64,000 nt of DNA from Tragulus kanchil (Eukaryota; Chordata; Mammalia; Artiodactyla; Tragulidae), in the NCBI GenBank assembly GCA_022376925.1, contig JAIOJX010000030.1, positions 173,037,298 to 173,101,297 on the forward strand. Reading direction: 5' to 3'. Shown piece after piece: positions 33,039-44,398 of the stretch. How positions within the stretch are numbered: the stretch's first letter is position 1; every line of letters begins with the position of its first letter. The notes below the pieces were generated by a model, which searched no databases, was not told the origin of the DNA, and saw nothing but the letters and a program-made list of their open reading frames with translations. The position numbers were made by a program, and so were the translations under genes.

Positions 33039-35756
33039 ATGGATAGATCATCTAAACAGAAAATTAATAAAGAAACACAAGCCTTAAATGCCACACTAGA
33101 AAAGATAGACCTCATCGATATCTTTAGGACGTTCCATCCAAAAGCAGAAGAATACACTTTCTTCTCAAGTGCTCACGGAACATTCTCCAAGATAGACCAC
33201 ATCTTGGGCCACAAATCTAACCTCAGTCAATTCAAGAAAACTGAAATTATATCAACCATCTTCTCAGACCACAATGCAATGAGACTGGAGATCAACCACA
33301 GGAAAAAAATCACTAAAAATACAAACACATGGCGATTAAACAACACTTACCTAAAAAACCAACTGATCACTGAGGAAATCAAAGAAGAAATTAAAAAATT
33401 CCTAGAAGAAAATGACAATGAATATACGACCGTGCAAAACTTATGGGACACTGCAAAAGCAGTCCTAAGGGGGAAATTTATAGCAATACAATCCCACCTC
33501 AAGAAACTAGGAAAATATGAAGCAGATGACCTAACACTCCGCTTAAAACAATTGGAAAAAGAAGAACAGAAACATCCCAAAGCCAGCAGAAGACGTGAAA
33601 TTATAAAGACTAGAGCAGAAAAAAATCAGAAAGAAATGAAAGAAACTATAGTTCAAATAAATAAAACAAAAAGCTGGTTCTTTGAAAAGGTAAACAAAAT
33701 CGATAAGCCTCTGGCGAGACTCATCAAGAAAAAGAGGGAGAAGAACCAGATCAACAAAATCAAAAACGAAAAAGGAGAGATTACAACAGATCATGCAGAA
33801 ATCCAAAGGATTCTAAGAGACTATTATGAGCAACTCTATGGCAACAAACTGGACAACCTGGAAGAAATGGACAGTTTCTTGGGGAAGATCAATATCCCAA
33901 GACTGAGCCAGGAAGAAACAGAAACTTTGAACAACCCAATCACAAGCTCAGAAATCGAATCTGTGATTAAAAATCTACCCAAAAATAAAAGCCCAGGACC
34001 AGATGGCTTCACAGCCGAATTCTACCAAACATTTAAAGAAGACCTAATGCCTGTCCTTCTAAAACTCTTTCAAAAAATTGCACAGGAAGGAAAACTTCCA
34101 AACACATTCTACGAGGCCACCATCACCCTGATACCCAAACCAGGCAAAGACAACACAAAAAAGGAAAATTACAGACCGATTTCTCTGATGAACTTAGATG
34201 CCAAGATCCTCAACAAAATCCTAGCAAACAGAATTCAACGACACATCAAAAAACTCATACATCATGATCAAGTCAGGTTCATCCCAGGCATGCAAGGCTT
34301 CTTTAACATCCGCAAATCAATCAATGTGATACACCATATTAACAAACTGAGAGACAAAAATCACATGATCATTTCAATAGATGCAGAAAAAGCCTTCGAC
34401 AAAGTACAACACCCATTCATGATAAAAACTCTTCAGAAAATGGGCATAGAAGGAACCTATCTCAACATAGTGAAAGCCATCTATGAGAAGCCCACAGCGA
34501 ACATTGTCCTCAACGGAGAAAAACTGAAAGCATTCCCTCTAAGATCAGGAACAAGACAGGGGTGTCCACTTTCACCACTACTATTCAACATAGTCCTGGA
34601 AGTTCTAGCAACAGCAATAAGAGAAGAGAAAGAAATCAAAGGAATCCAGATTGGAAAGGAAGAAGTCAAGCTCTCTCTTTTTGTAGATGACATGATATTA
34701 TACATAGAAAATCCCAAAGAATATATTACAAAGCTACTAGAGCTAATCAATGAATTCAGCAAAGTTGCAGGATACAAAGTCAACACACAGAAATCACTGG
34801 CATTCCTATACACAAACAATGAAAAATCAGAAAATGAAATCAAAGAGGCAATCCCCTTCACCATTGCAACCAAAAGAATCAAATATCTAGGAATAAACCT
34901 ACCCAAAGAAACAAGAGAATTGTACACAGAAAATTACAAGACACTCATGAGAGACATTAAAGAAGACTTAAACAGATGGAGAGATATTCCATGTTCCTGG
35001 GTCGGAAGAATCAATATTGTGAAAATGACCATACTACCAAATATCATCTACAGATTCAATGCAATACCTATTCAACTTCCATTGACATTTTTCACAGAAC
35101 TAGACCAAAGGATCACACAGTTCATATGGAAACACAAAAGACCTCGAATAGCCAAAGCAATCCTGAGAAAGAAAAACGGAGCTGGAGGGATCAGCCTCCC
35201 TAACTTCAGACTCTACTACAAAGCAACAGTCCTCAAGACAGTATGGTACTGGCATAAAAACAGAACTATAGACCAATGGAACAAGATCGAGAACCCAGAG
35301 ATAAACCCACGCACCTATGGGTACCTTATTTTTGATAAAGGAGGAGAAACTATAAAATGGGACAAAGACAGCCTCTTCAACAAGTGGTGCTGGGAGAATT
35401 GGACAGCTACATGCAAAAAAATGAAGGTGGAACATTCCCTGACACCATACACTAAGATCAACTCAAAATGGATTCAAGACCTAAATGTCAGACCAGAAAC
35501 CATCAAACTCTTAGAGGAGAATATAGGTAAAACCCTCAAGGACATCAATCAAAGCAAGATCTTCTCTGACCCACCAACTAAAATAGCAGAACTGAAAAGA
35601 AAAATGAACATATGGGACTTCATGAAACTTAAAAGCTTTTGTACAGCTAAAGAAATTACAAAAAAGCTCAACAGACACCCCACAGAGTGGGAGAAAATCA
35701 TAGCAAATGAAACAACAGACAAGCGTGTCCACTTTCACCACCACTATTCAACATAG
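33039..35756 (+). pseudogene. L1 ORF2, endonuclease C-terminus and reverse transcriptase
   Basis: This 905-codon frame is the longest in the window. It starts in the endonuclease C-terminal half ([10 protein letters not shown] and SDHNA), passes a lysine-rich linker, then the reverse transcriptase. SPGPDGF and the AFDKVQHPF aspartate motif (F453-D454) are intact, as is the FVDD catalytic box at residues 548-551. The frame continues into the C-terminal region and is cut at about codon 894 by duplication 13. The final 11 codons are read from misplaced sequence. The ATG used here is an internal methionine; the true ORF2 start is at 31488 before the frameshift. Removing duplications 12 and 13 gives ORF2 close to 1270 codons, the normal size. 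Confidence 0.93.
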
Positions 35757-36885
35757 TCCTGGAAGTCCTAGCAACAGCAATAAGAGAAGAGAAAGAAATC
35801 AAAGGAATCCAGATTGGAAAGGAAGAAGTCAAGCTCCTTCTTTTTGTAGATGACATGATATTATACATAGAAAATCCCAAAGAATATATTACAAAGCTAC
35901 TAGAGCTAATCAATGAATTCAGCAAAGTTGCAGGATACAAAGTCAACACACAGAAATCACTGGCATTCCTATACACAAACAATGAAAAATCAGAAAATGA
36001 AATCAAAGAGGCAATCCCCTTCACCATTGCAACCAAAAGAATCAAATATCTAGGAATAAACCTACCCAAAGAAACAAGAGAATTGTACACAGAAAATTAC
36101 AAGACACTCATGAGAGACATTAAAGAAGACTTAAACAGATGGAGAGATATTCCATGTTCCTGGGTCGGAAGAATCAATATTGTGAAAATGACCATACTAC
36201 CAAATATCATCTACAGATTCAATGCAATACCTATTCAACTTCCATTGACATTTTTCACAGAACTAGACCAAAGGATCACACAGTTCATATGGAAACACAA
36301 AAGACCTCGAATAGCCAAAGCAATCCTGAGAAAGAAAAACGGAGCTGGAGGGATCAGCCTCCCTAACTTCAGACTCTACTACAAAGCAACAGTCCTCAAG
36401 ACAGTATGGTACTGGCATAAAAACAGAACTATAGACCAATGGAACAAGATCGAGAACCCAGAGATAAACCCACGCACCTATGGGTACCTTATTTTTGATA
36501 AAGGAGGAGAAACTATAAAATGGGACAAAGACAGCCTCTTCAACAAGTGGTGCTGGGAGAATTGGACAGCTACATGCAAAAAAATGAAGGTGGAACATTC
36601 CCTGACACCATACACTAAGATCAACTCAAAATGGATTCAAGACCTAAATGTCAGACCAGAAACCATCAAACTCTTAGAGGAGAATATAGGTAAAACCCTC
36701 AAGGACATCAATCAAAGCAAGATCTTCTCTGACCCACCAACTAAAATAGCAGAACTGAAAAGAAAAATGAACATATGGGACTTCATGAAACTTAAAAGCT
36801 TTTGTACAGCTAAAGAAATTACAAAAAAGCTCAACAGACACCCCACAGAGTGGGAGAAAATCATAGCAAATGAAACAACAGACAA
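34562..36885. repeat. Direct duplication 13 (1163-base period)
   Basis: Bases 34562-35722 recur as 35725-36885, inside ORF2. Only about two bases separate the units. The junction reads gacaagcgtgtcc, where either gacaaagaatt or ggggtgtcc would be expected. Confidence 0.95.
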
Positions 36886-37567
36886 AGAATTAATCTCCAA
36901 AATCTACAAGCAACTCAGACAACTCAGCACAGGGAAAACGAACAACCCAATCAAAAAATGGGAAAAAGACCTAAAGAGACGCCTCTCCAAAGAGGACATA
37001 CAGATGGCCCAAAAGCACATGAAACGATGCTCAACCTCACTTATTATTAGAGAAATGCAAATTAAAACCACAATGAGATATCACCTCACACCCGTCAGAA
37101 TGGCCATCTTCAAGAAATCTGCAGACAATAAATGCTGGAGAGGGTGCGGAGAAAAGGGAACCCTCTTGCATTGCTGGTGGGAATGTAAATTGATACAGCC
37201 TCTATGGAAGACAGTCTGGAGATTTCTTAAAAAACTAAAAATAGAAGCACCCTATGACCCAGCAATCCCACTATTAGGCTTATATCCTGATGAAATAAAA
37301 ACTGAAAGAAGCACCTGTACCCCAATGTTCATTGCAGCTCTCTATACAATAGCCAAAACATGGAAGCAACCTAGATGTCCATCGACGAATGAATGGAGCC
37401 AGAAGCCCTGGTACATATATACAATGGAATACTACTCAGCTGTTAATAGAAATGCAGAAGACTCAATCCTAATGAAGTGGCTGGCTCTAGAACCTATCAT
37501 AAAAAGTGAAGTAAGTCAAAAAGAGAAAGACAAATACAGTATACTAACACACATATATGGAATCTAG
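35855..37567 (+). pseudogene. L1 ORF2, C-terminal part
   Basis: This 570-codon frame starts at the methionine just after the repeated FVDD box and continues to the true ORF2 stop. It carries the thumb-like region and the Cys-rich C-terminus with spacing CX3CX7HX4C (C427, C431, H439, C444), a conserved L1 feature needed for retrotransposition in other species. The end ...[10 protein letters not shown] is the normal ORF2 terminus. It is separated from the rest of ORF2 only by duplication 13. Confidence 0.92.
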
Positions 37568-37934
37568 TAGGACGGTCTTGATATCACACACAGGGAACTC
37601 ATAAAAAAAAAAAAAAAAAAAAAAGACAGAGCATAGACATAGGGACATCGTGGTGAATAAATAGGGAGGGGGAGGCATGGAGGAAGTAGCAGGGAAGCCT
37701 ATGGTGTTATGTGTGGAAAAGATGGCTAGTGTCACAGTGCTAAGGGAATAGGAGTGCTTACAATGGCTTGGGGCTAAGGTCTGGAGGGGTGGGATGGGGG
37801 GATCTGGGCGGGTGGGGACCATGGATGTGCGTATGACTGATCTGGGAACATACATGTATGTGAACAACAAAACTCTGTAAAACCTTTAAAAAAAAGAATA
37901 AAAATAAATTTAAAAATTAAAAAAAAAAAAAAAA
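37568..37934 (+). other. L1 3' UTR and A-tail
   Basis: The 3' UTR holds an A-run of over 20 bases at about 37603-37624, a G-rich tract (37783-37818), the polyadenylation signal aataaa at 37897-37902 and a terminal A-tract before the target-site duplication. The second copy in duplication 14 has a shorter internal A-run. Confidence 0.88.
37783..37818 (+). other. G-quadruplex-type tract in L1 3' UTR
   Basis: Six runs of three or more G (gggg, ggg, gggggg, ggg, ggg, gggg) with loops of 1-5 bases fit the pattern of a G-quadruplex. It recurs at about 38893-38928. G-rich 3' UTR tracts are known from several mammalian L1 families. Confidence 0.65.
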
Positions 37935-37947
37935 AATGGAGGTCAAG

Positions 37948-38300
37948 TAGGAAAATGGGGAAGATAGAAACCAGGAGGAGAGACGAGAGGAAATGCATGT
38001 TTCACAGACCTCCAGCACAGAAACAAGCAATGATCAGTGTGAAACACTTCATTATCACTAAGAGTTGAGGCCAACACTTTGCCCTCCTTGAACATGTACG
38101 GTAGAGATACTGGCAACTTGTGGAATCTGTACAGCCAACTAAATACCAACTATCAAAGGCACAAGCATATTTAAATCAAGATATGATGTGTAAAAATCTT
38201 TAGAGCTTATTCTTTGATATATATTAAATACCACTGAATTAACACCATACAATTCTTAGTTAACAATTTTTCTAAATCATTCATAGCTGGGGAAAAATGT
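37948..38300. other. Non-coding DNA after full-length L1
   Basis: Unique-looking 3' flank of the insertion, ending in the duplication junction. It recurs at about 39058-39396. Confidence 0.5.
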
Positions 38301-39045
38301 TAAATTGATACAACCTCTATGGAAGACAGTATGGAGATTCCTTAAAAAACTAAAAATAGAAGCACCCTATGACCCAGCAATCCCACTATTAGGCTTATAT
38401 CCTGATGAAATAAAAACTGAAAGAAGCACCTGTACCCCAATGTTCATTGCAGCTCTCTATACAATAGCCAAAACATGGAAGCAACCTAGATGTCCATCGA
38501 CGAATGAATGGAGCCAGAAGCCCTGGTACATATATACAATGGAATACTACTCAGCTGTTAATAGAAATGCAGAAGACTCAATCCTAATGAAGTGGCTGGC
38601 TCTAGAACCTATCATAAAAAGTGAAGTAAGTCAAAAAGAGAAAGACAAATACAGTATACTAACACACATATATGGAATCTAGTAGGACGGTCTTGATATC
38701 ACACACAGGGAACTCAAGAAAAAAAAAAAAAAAAGACAGAGCATAGACATAGGGACATCGTGGTGAATAAATAGGGAGGGGGAGGCATGGAGGAAGTAGC
38801 AGGGAAGCCTATGGTGTTATGTGTGGAAAAGATGGCTAGTGTCACAGTGCTAAGGGAATAGGAGTGCTTACAATGGCTTGGGGCTAAGGTCTGGAGGGGT
38901 GGGATGGGGGGATCTGGGCGGGTGGGGACCATGGATGTGCGTATGACTGATCTGGGAACATACATGTATGTGAACAACAAAACTCTGTAAAACCTTTAAA
39001 AAAAAGAATAAAAATAAATTTAAAAATTAAAAAAAAAAAAAAAAA
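38301..39045 (+). mobile_element. Repeated 3' end of full-length L1
   Basis: The ORF2 terminus (frame 38305-38682), 3' UTR, G-rich tract, aataaa and A-tail are repeated by duplication 14. It opens at the junction, not at a target-site duplication, so it is not an independent insertion. Two substitutions at its start (tatggagattcc against tctggagatttc) lie close to the junction. Confidence 0.9.
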
Positions 39046-39396
39046 ATGGAGGTCAAGTAGGAAAATGGGGAAGATAGAAACCAGGAGGAGAGACGAGAGG
39101 AAATGCATGTTTCACAGACCTCCAGCACAGAAACAAGCAATGATCAGTGTGAAACACTTCATTATCACTAAGAGTTGAGGCCAACACTTTGCCCTCCTTG
39201 AACATGTACGGTAGAGATACTGGCAACTTGTGGAATCTGTACAGCCAACTAAATACCAACTATCAAAGGCACAAGCATATTTAAATCAAGATATGATGTG
39301 TAAAAATCTTTAGAGCTTATTCTTTGATATATATTAAATACCACTGAATTAACACCATACAATTCTTAGTTAACAATTTTTCTAAATCATTCATAG

Positions 39397-40649
39397 TTTT
39401 CAAACAAATTATTTTGTTTTTCAATTAATAAAAAATTATGTGAGAAAGCCCCAAGATGTGAAGAGAAATGAGAATTCCCTCATCACCTATTCTTTAAAAA
39501 GTATGTCTCTACTAGTATGACAGCAGTGTGCCCATTCTCTTTCCATTTTATAACATATGAGAATTTCCACCTCAGGATTTTTTTCTGTCTAGAACATCTG
39601 TTATTTCAGAAAGAACACTATTGAACAAAATTACTCAACCCAAACCCATTCCCAACTCAGTGCCAATAAACTATGACTCTTGGGGAGAAACCATTTTCAG
39701 CAGTCTATGGAATAATCCAATGACATTAAAAAAATTCTTAACACAATTTAAATTTCTAGCAGTCCAATTTATTTGTGTATGTGTACTAAATGACTACAAT
39801 CACTGTCCAGAATCTTAATTTATTTCAATATTTGATTAACACTGTGTGATGCTGATAACCTTCAAAAAGTGATTTTTTGGTCTTTTATGGAATAATTGGT
39901 ATCAGTACGTGATTAAAATATGTATAAGCAGAGAGGAATATGGCTGAAGGGGAAAAGGTTCTTAATATGCTTACATTTGAAATATTTCTCATCATCATCT
40001 ATAAATTAATACATATCTTTCCTATTCTTGGCTCTTTGTCTGAAACTGAGTAACATATTCACTACAAAGAGAACATCTTGACTTCTTTTTTTGGCTTATT
40101 ACTGAGTTCATGATTGAGAAGAAGAATTTATTTTCAGATTTATAGTGTTCAGGATAAAACTTTTCAGACACAGTAAAAAGAGCATGATATTCCTAGTTTT
40201 ATAAATTTAATTCCTTTTATCAAAATAATTAAGAGTTTGTGTGTTTATGCCTAAGAACTAGAAGGAAATGTATAAAACTAGAAATTACCCATGTGTCAGA
40301 ATAGTGAAAGTGAAATTAGTGAAAAGCCTTTCCTCTTTTTCATCAAATCATTGTAAATGTTGTTAGAATACTGATTTCATATGAAAAATAAACTTTATTG
40401 GTAACATTACCCCCAATACCTAAAAAACATTCACTCTGTATGAGTTGTCTTAAAACTGCAACTAACTATTCCATATTTAGTTCAGGAGACCAGTTTCATA
40501 TTGCTAAAATAAAATGTGTAGGCTGTGTGTAGTAAGGAAGTATATAGAATTGTTTATGTATAATTTCAGCACATTTAACAACAAATCAGATTTCCAGTGA
40601 TTTCCATACAACAAATTCCCAAACACTGAAATAAAAATTAGAAAAATGG
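39397..40649. other. Non-coding DNA, nothing recognised
   Basis: About 1.25 kb of AT-rich, apparently single-copy sequence without convincing open frames or repeats. Confidence 0.5.
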
Positions 40650-40955
40650 TATAGATGCTCTTATTTGAAAAGCAGAAATAGAGACACAGACATAAGAAAC
40701 AAATGAATGGATACCAAAGGGAAAAGTGGAGGAGAGAGGAGGGGTAGGATGAATTGGGAGATTGAGATTGACATATACATACTATTGATACTAAAGAAAA
40801 TTAATGACAACCTACTGTATATAGTACAGGGAGCCCTGCTCAATACTCTGTGGTGACCTAAATGGGAAGGAAATCCAAAAAAGAGGATCTATATGGCTGA
40901 TACAACATTGTAGAGTAACTACACTTCAATAAATTTTTAAAAAATGAAAAATAAT
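40650..40955 (+). mobile_element. Old L1 3' UTR fragment
   Basis: gaattgggagattgagattg, acatatacatactattga, acctactgtatatagtac and ctcaatactctgtggtgacc follow the 3' UTR layout of older artiodactyl L1 families. It ends in caataaattttt and an A-rich stretch. Confidence 0.8.
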
Positions 40956-41023
40956 AATAATAAAAAACCCTGACTCAGAGTCAAAATTCTTTTTCCAAAC
41001 TCCTATGTCAAAACCATATTCTT

Positions 41024-41306
41024 GGGCTTCCCTGGTGGTTCAGTGGGTAAAGAGTCCACCTTGCAGTGCAAGGAGCACTAGTTCGATCCCAGGCTGGGAA
41101 GATCCCACGTGCACGGAGTGGCTGGGCTGATGTGTCCAATTACAAGCCAGAGCTCTGGAGCGCCCAGAGCTAGTGTTCTACAATGAGAGAGGCCACTGCC
41201 ATGGGAGCCCCACACAGGCCAAAGAATAAAGATGGATGAAAATAAATAAATAAAAAACCAATAAAAGAGGCTAAAATTAATAGAATAAATAAATTAATTT
41301 AAAGAC
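41024..41306 (+). mobile_element. tRNA-derived SINE
   Basis: Head gggcttccctggtggttc, B-box-like gttcgatccc, body with gagagaggccactgcc, and a tail of AAAT repeats followed by ccaataaaagaggc. Probable target-site duplications aaccatattct (41012-41022) and aaccaaattct (41307-41317) differ by one base. Confidence 0.88.
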
Positions 41307-41326
41307 AACCAAATTCTCTCATGTCT

Positions 41327-41536
41327 GTGCATACTAAGTCACTTCAGTCATGTCTGACTCTTTGTGATTATATGGACTATAGCCCACCAGGCTCTTCTGT
41401 CCATGAGATTCCCGAGGCAAGAATACTGAAGTGGGTTGCCATTTCTTGCTCAAAGAGATCTTCCTGACCCAGGGATCAAACTTGCAATTCTTATGTCTCC
41501 TACACTGGCCAGCAGGTTCTTTACCATTAGAGCCAC
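41327..41536 (-). mobile_element. Bov-tA type SINE
   Basis: On the plus strand it reads gtgcatactaagtcacttc, gcccaccaggctcttctgtc, gaagtgggttgccatttc, cctgacccagggatcaaac and ends gagccac, the reverse complement of a Bov-tA element. It is the clearest ruminant-specific SINE here. Confidence 0.92.
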
Positions 41537-41789
41537 ATATTCTCTGAGGATCTACTACCTTCTTGGTGGCTTATTATTCTCAGTAAACTTTCGTATCTAG
41601 TTGTCAAATTCATGGCAGATTAGAAACAAAGAATCGAAGAATTTGGGGAAAGGAAATAAGGTAGAGGGAATGGTGAAAAATTCAAGGAAAACAAAAGCTG
41701 ACAGTTTGACACACAGGCAAAGATAGAATATGAGTTAATTCATCACCATAAAAATAGCAACTGCAATAATATCTAATTTTACTGCATGA

Positions 41790-41995
41790 TTCTCACATTT
41801 CTTTTATTCTGTATATATTTATACTATAAATTAGGCACAAGTGATTTGCACGGATAATCTGGTCCTCACAATAAGCCCATCAGATATCTATTATAAATAT
41901 TTCCATTTTATATATGAGGACTCAGGTCTTAGCATTAGCAAGGTACAGAGCTAGAATATCAATCCAGATATCCTGACCTGAGAGCCTGTCTTCAA
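41790..41995 (-). mobile_element. MIR element
   Basis: The plus strand shows the reverse MIR pattern: ggtcctcacaataagcccat, ttccattttatatatgagg, gtacagagctagaat and tcctgacctgagagcctg. Assigned by resemblance to the MIR consensus. Confidence 0.78.
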
Positions 41996-42743
41996 CATAC
42001 TAATGGTATAATTGTGAGTAATACCTTCTGTTAGTGTTAGTTGAAAGAAAGTATGCGGATGTCTTTGCAAAATTTTTTGTATTCAAAAAAAGCAATGTGT
42101 AAGGGCATAAGGTTCACTAATCTGGAAAACCTACACATATGGGTAAAAATATCCTAATCAGTGAAATATTGCTATTTCTCTTTACTAGCTCACTAATTTT
42201 TACTTCTAAGTTAAAACTGAACTCACGTTGAATAAAATTAAATGAGTTTTCAAAAAACCGTATTTACAGTACCCAGTATTTTTCTTTCTAGACATTTTAA
42301 ATTCTTTTAAAAATTTTCAGAAACAGGATTACAGTTCTCTCAAGGGTTTTTAATAAAGTCTAAGTAGATGTTCTGGTATTAGCTTCTAAAATGCTGAGTC
42401 AAGACTAAAGGTAATTTAGTCTTGAAAAGTTTTAAAAGAGTTACACAGTTAAGTCACCTCAGGGCCATATCCTATCTGCTAGTTCTATCTTATTACAGGC
42501 TTTTAAAAGAAAATACACCGGCGCTTTCTCTCCTCAGCCATATTCAGAAACTGGTAATAATAAAAGCATGACTGGCTATGTTTGAACAGTTTCTCAAATA
42601 TTAAAGCTTTGTGAAGTGTACTCACCAGACAGGCCAAAGCTCTGTGCATTTCTCTGGTTGCTAAAAGGTAAACCAAAGGGACTCTTGAATGTAAGGAAAT
42701 GAATTATCTCATTGGAGTGGATCAGGTTCAAACTTCACTGTGT
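41996..42743. other. Non-coding DNA, nothing recognised
   Basis: Apparently single-copy AT-rich DNA. From 42160 it recurs at 43284. Confidence 0.5.
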
Positions 42744-42761
42744 TGAATAGGTAATACTTCT

Positions 42762-43071
42762 TTTATTTTATTTTATTGGGGGAGGGGCGGGTTGGGGAGT
42801 GAGTGGGGCGGGCAGGCCACTTCTATTGCTCTTTTATTTATCTATTTTCATCCATGTTTGTTCTTTGGCCCGTGTGGGCCTCCCATCGCGGTGGCCTCTG
42901 TTGTCGCAGAGCACCGGCTCTGGGCGCATGCGCTCCAGAGCTCCGGCTCGGTAATTGGACACATTGGTCCAGCCGCTCCACCGCACGTGGGATCTTCCCA
43001 GGCCAGGGATCAAACCGGCGCCCCTTGCACTGCAAGGCGGTAATCTTACCCACTGGACCACTAGGAAGCCC
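42762..43071 (-). mobile_element. tRNA-derived SINE with GC-rich 3' extension
   Basis: Head at the right (ccactaggaagccc on the plus strand). A perfect 18-base target-site duplication, tgaataggtaatacttct, lies at 42744-42761 and 43072-43089. Beyond the usual agaagtggcc block, the tail carries an extra C-rich segment on the element strand (G-rich on the plus strand: gggggaggggcgggttgggg) before the A-rich end. Confidence 0.93.
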
Positions 43072-43885
43072 TGAATAGGTAATACTTCTAAGGTGCCATT
43101 TGCCTAGAGTCCTTTGTAATATATTCTGAGAACTTTGCAACCAATTACCTTACATCTGGTCTGAGAATCCTTAGAAGAGTGGTAGTTCAAAACCAAACAT
43201 ACAAACAAAACAAAAACCAAAAACAACTTATAGATAAGAATACAACCTTAGTTCATGGTTCTTTACCTGTTCATATGGGTTCAAGTGAAATATTGCTATT
43301 TCTCTTTACTAGCTCACTAATTTTTACTTCTAAGTTAAAACTGAACTCACGTTGAATAAAATTAAATGAGTTTTCAAAAAACCGTATTTACAGTACCCAG
43401 TATTTTTCTTTCTAGACATTTTAAATTCTTTTAAAAATTTTCAGAAACAGGATTACAGTTCTCTCAAGGGTTTTTAATAAAGTCTAAGTAGATGTTCTGG
43501 TATTAGCTTCTAAAATGCTGAGTCAAGACTAAAGGTAATTTAGTCTTGAAAAGTTTTAAAAGAGTTACACAGTTAAGTCACCTCAGGGCCATATCCTATC
43601 TGCTAGTTCTATCTTATTACAGGCTTTTAAAAGAAAATACACCGGCGCTTTCTCTCCTCAGCCATATTCAGAAACTGGTAATAATAAAAGCATGACTGGC
43701 TATGTTTGAACAGTTTCTCAAATATTAAAGCTTTGTGAAGTGTACTCACCAGACAGGCCAAAGCTCTGTGCATTTCTCTGGTTGCTAAAAGGTAAACCAA
43801 AGGGACTCTTGAATGTAAGGAAATGAATTATCTCATTGGAGTGGATCAGGTTCAAACTTCACTGTGTTGAATAGGTAATACTTCT

Positions 43886-44195
43886 TTTATTTTATTTTAT
43901 TGGGGGAGGGGCGGGTTGGGGAGTGAGTGGGGCGGGCAGGCCACTTCTATTGCTCTTTTATTTATCTATTTTCATCCATGTTTGTTCTTTGGCCCGTGTG
44001 GGCCTCCCATCGCGGTGGCCTCTGTTGTCGCAGAGCATCAGCTCTGGGCGCATGCACTCCAGAACTCCAGCTCGGTAATTGGACACATTGGTCCAGCCGC
44101 TCCACCGCACGTGGGATCTTCCCAGGCCAGGGATCAAACCGGCGCCCCTTGCACTGCAAGGCGGTAATCTTACCCACTGGACCACTAGGAAGCCC
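43886..44195 (-). mobile_element. tRNA-derived SINE, repeated by duplication 15
   Basis: Same insertion as 42762-43071, with target-site duplications at 43868-43885 and 44196-44213. It differs by C-to-T or G-to-A changes in CpG-rich stretches, for example gagcatcagctc against gagcaccggctc. Confidence 0.92.
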
Positions 44196-44398
44196 TGAAT
44201 AGGTAATACTTCTAAGGTGCCATTTGCCTAGAGTCCTTTGTAATATATTCTGAGAACTTTGCAACCAATTACCTTACATCTGGTCTGAGAATCCTTAGAA
44301 GAGTGGTAGTTCAAAACCAAACATACAAACAAAACAAAAACCAAAAACAACTTATAGATAAGAATACAACCTTAGTTCATGGTTCTTTACCTGTTCAT

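Larger units (their letters stand above)
31511..33683. repeat. Direct duplication 12 (1099-base period)
   Basis: Bases 31511-32584 recur as 32610-33683, within ORF2. The 25 junction bases (32585-32609) contain gaaaaaagggagaaatg, which resembles sequence that truly lies further on at about 33728-33745. The end of the first copy thus looks like a collapsed or deleted version of its real continuation. Confidence 0.95.
25345..37934 (+). mobile_element. Full-length young L1, expanded by false duplications
   Basis: It has every L1 part in order: a 5' UTR starting agccaagatggcgg, ORF1 (coiled coil plus RNA-binding region), a spacer of about 57 bases, ORF2 (endonuclease, reverse transcriptase, Cys-rich C-terminus), a G-rich 3' UTR, aataaa and an A-tail, all between 13-base target-site duplications. 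As written it spans about 12.6 kb because duplications 9 to 13 lie inside it. Removing one copy of each gives about 7.0 kb, a normal full-length size. ORF1 and ORF2 each hold one frameshift, so as written it would not be autonomous. The long open frames and exact target-site duplications suggest a young insertion. Confidence 0.93.
37186..39396. repeat. Direct duplication 14 (about 1110-1115-base period)
   Basis: About 37186-38286 recurs as 38301-39396. It crosses the L1 3' end, the target-site duplication and unique flank. The 14 junction bases (38287-38300) together with the start of copy two look like a corrupted version of gctggtgggaatgtaaattg. Confidence 0.95.
42160..44398. repeat. Direct duplication 15 (1124-base period)
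   Basis: Bases 42160-43274 recur as 43284-44398, with nine unmatched bases (43275-43283). The unit includes a SINE with both target-site duplications. The unique parts look identical, but the SINE parts differ at several positions. Confidence 0.95.
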
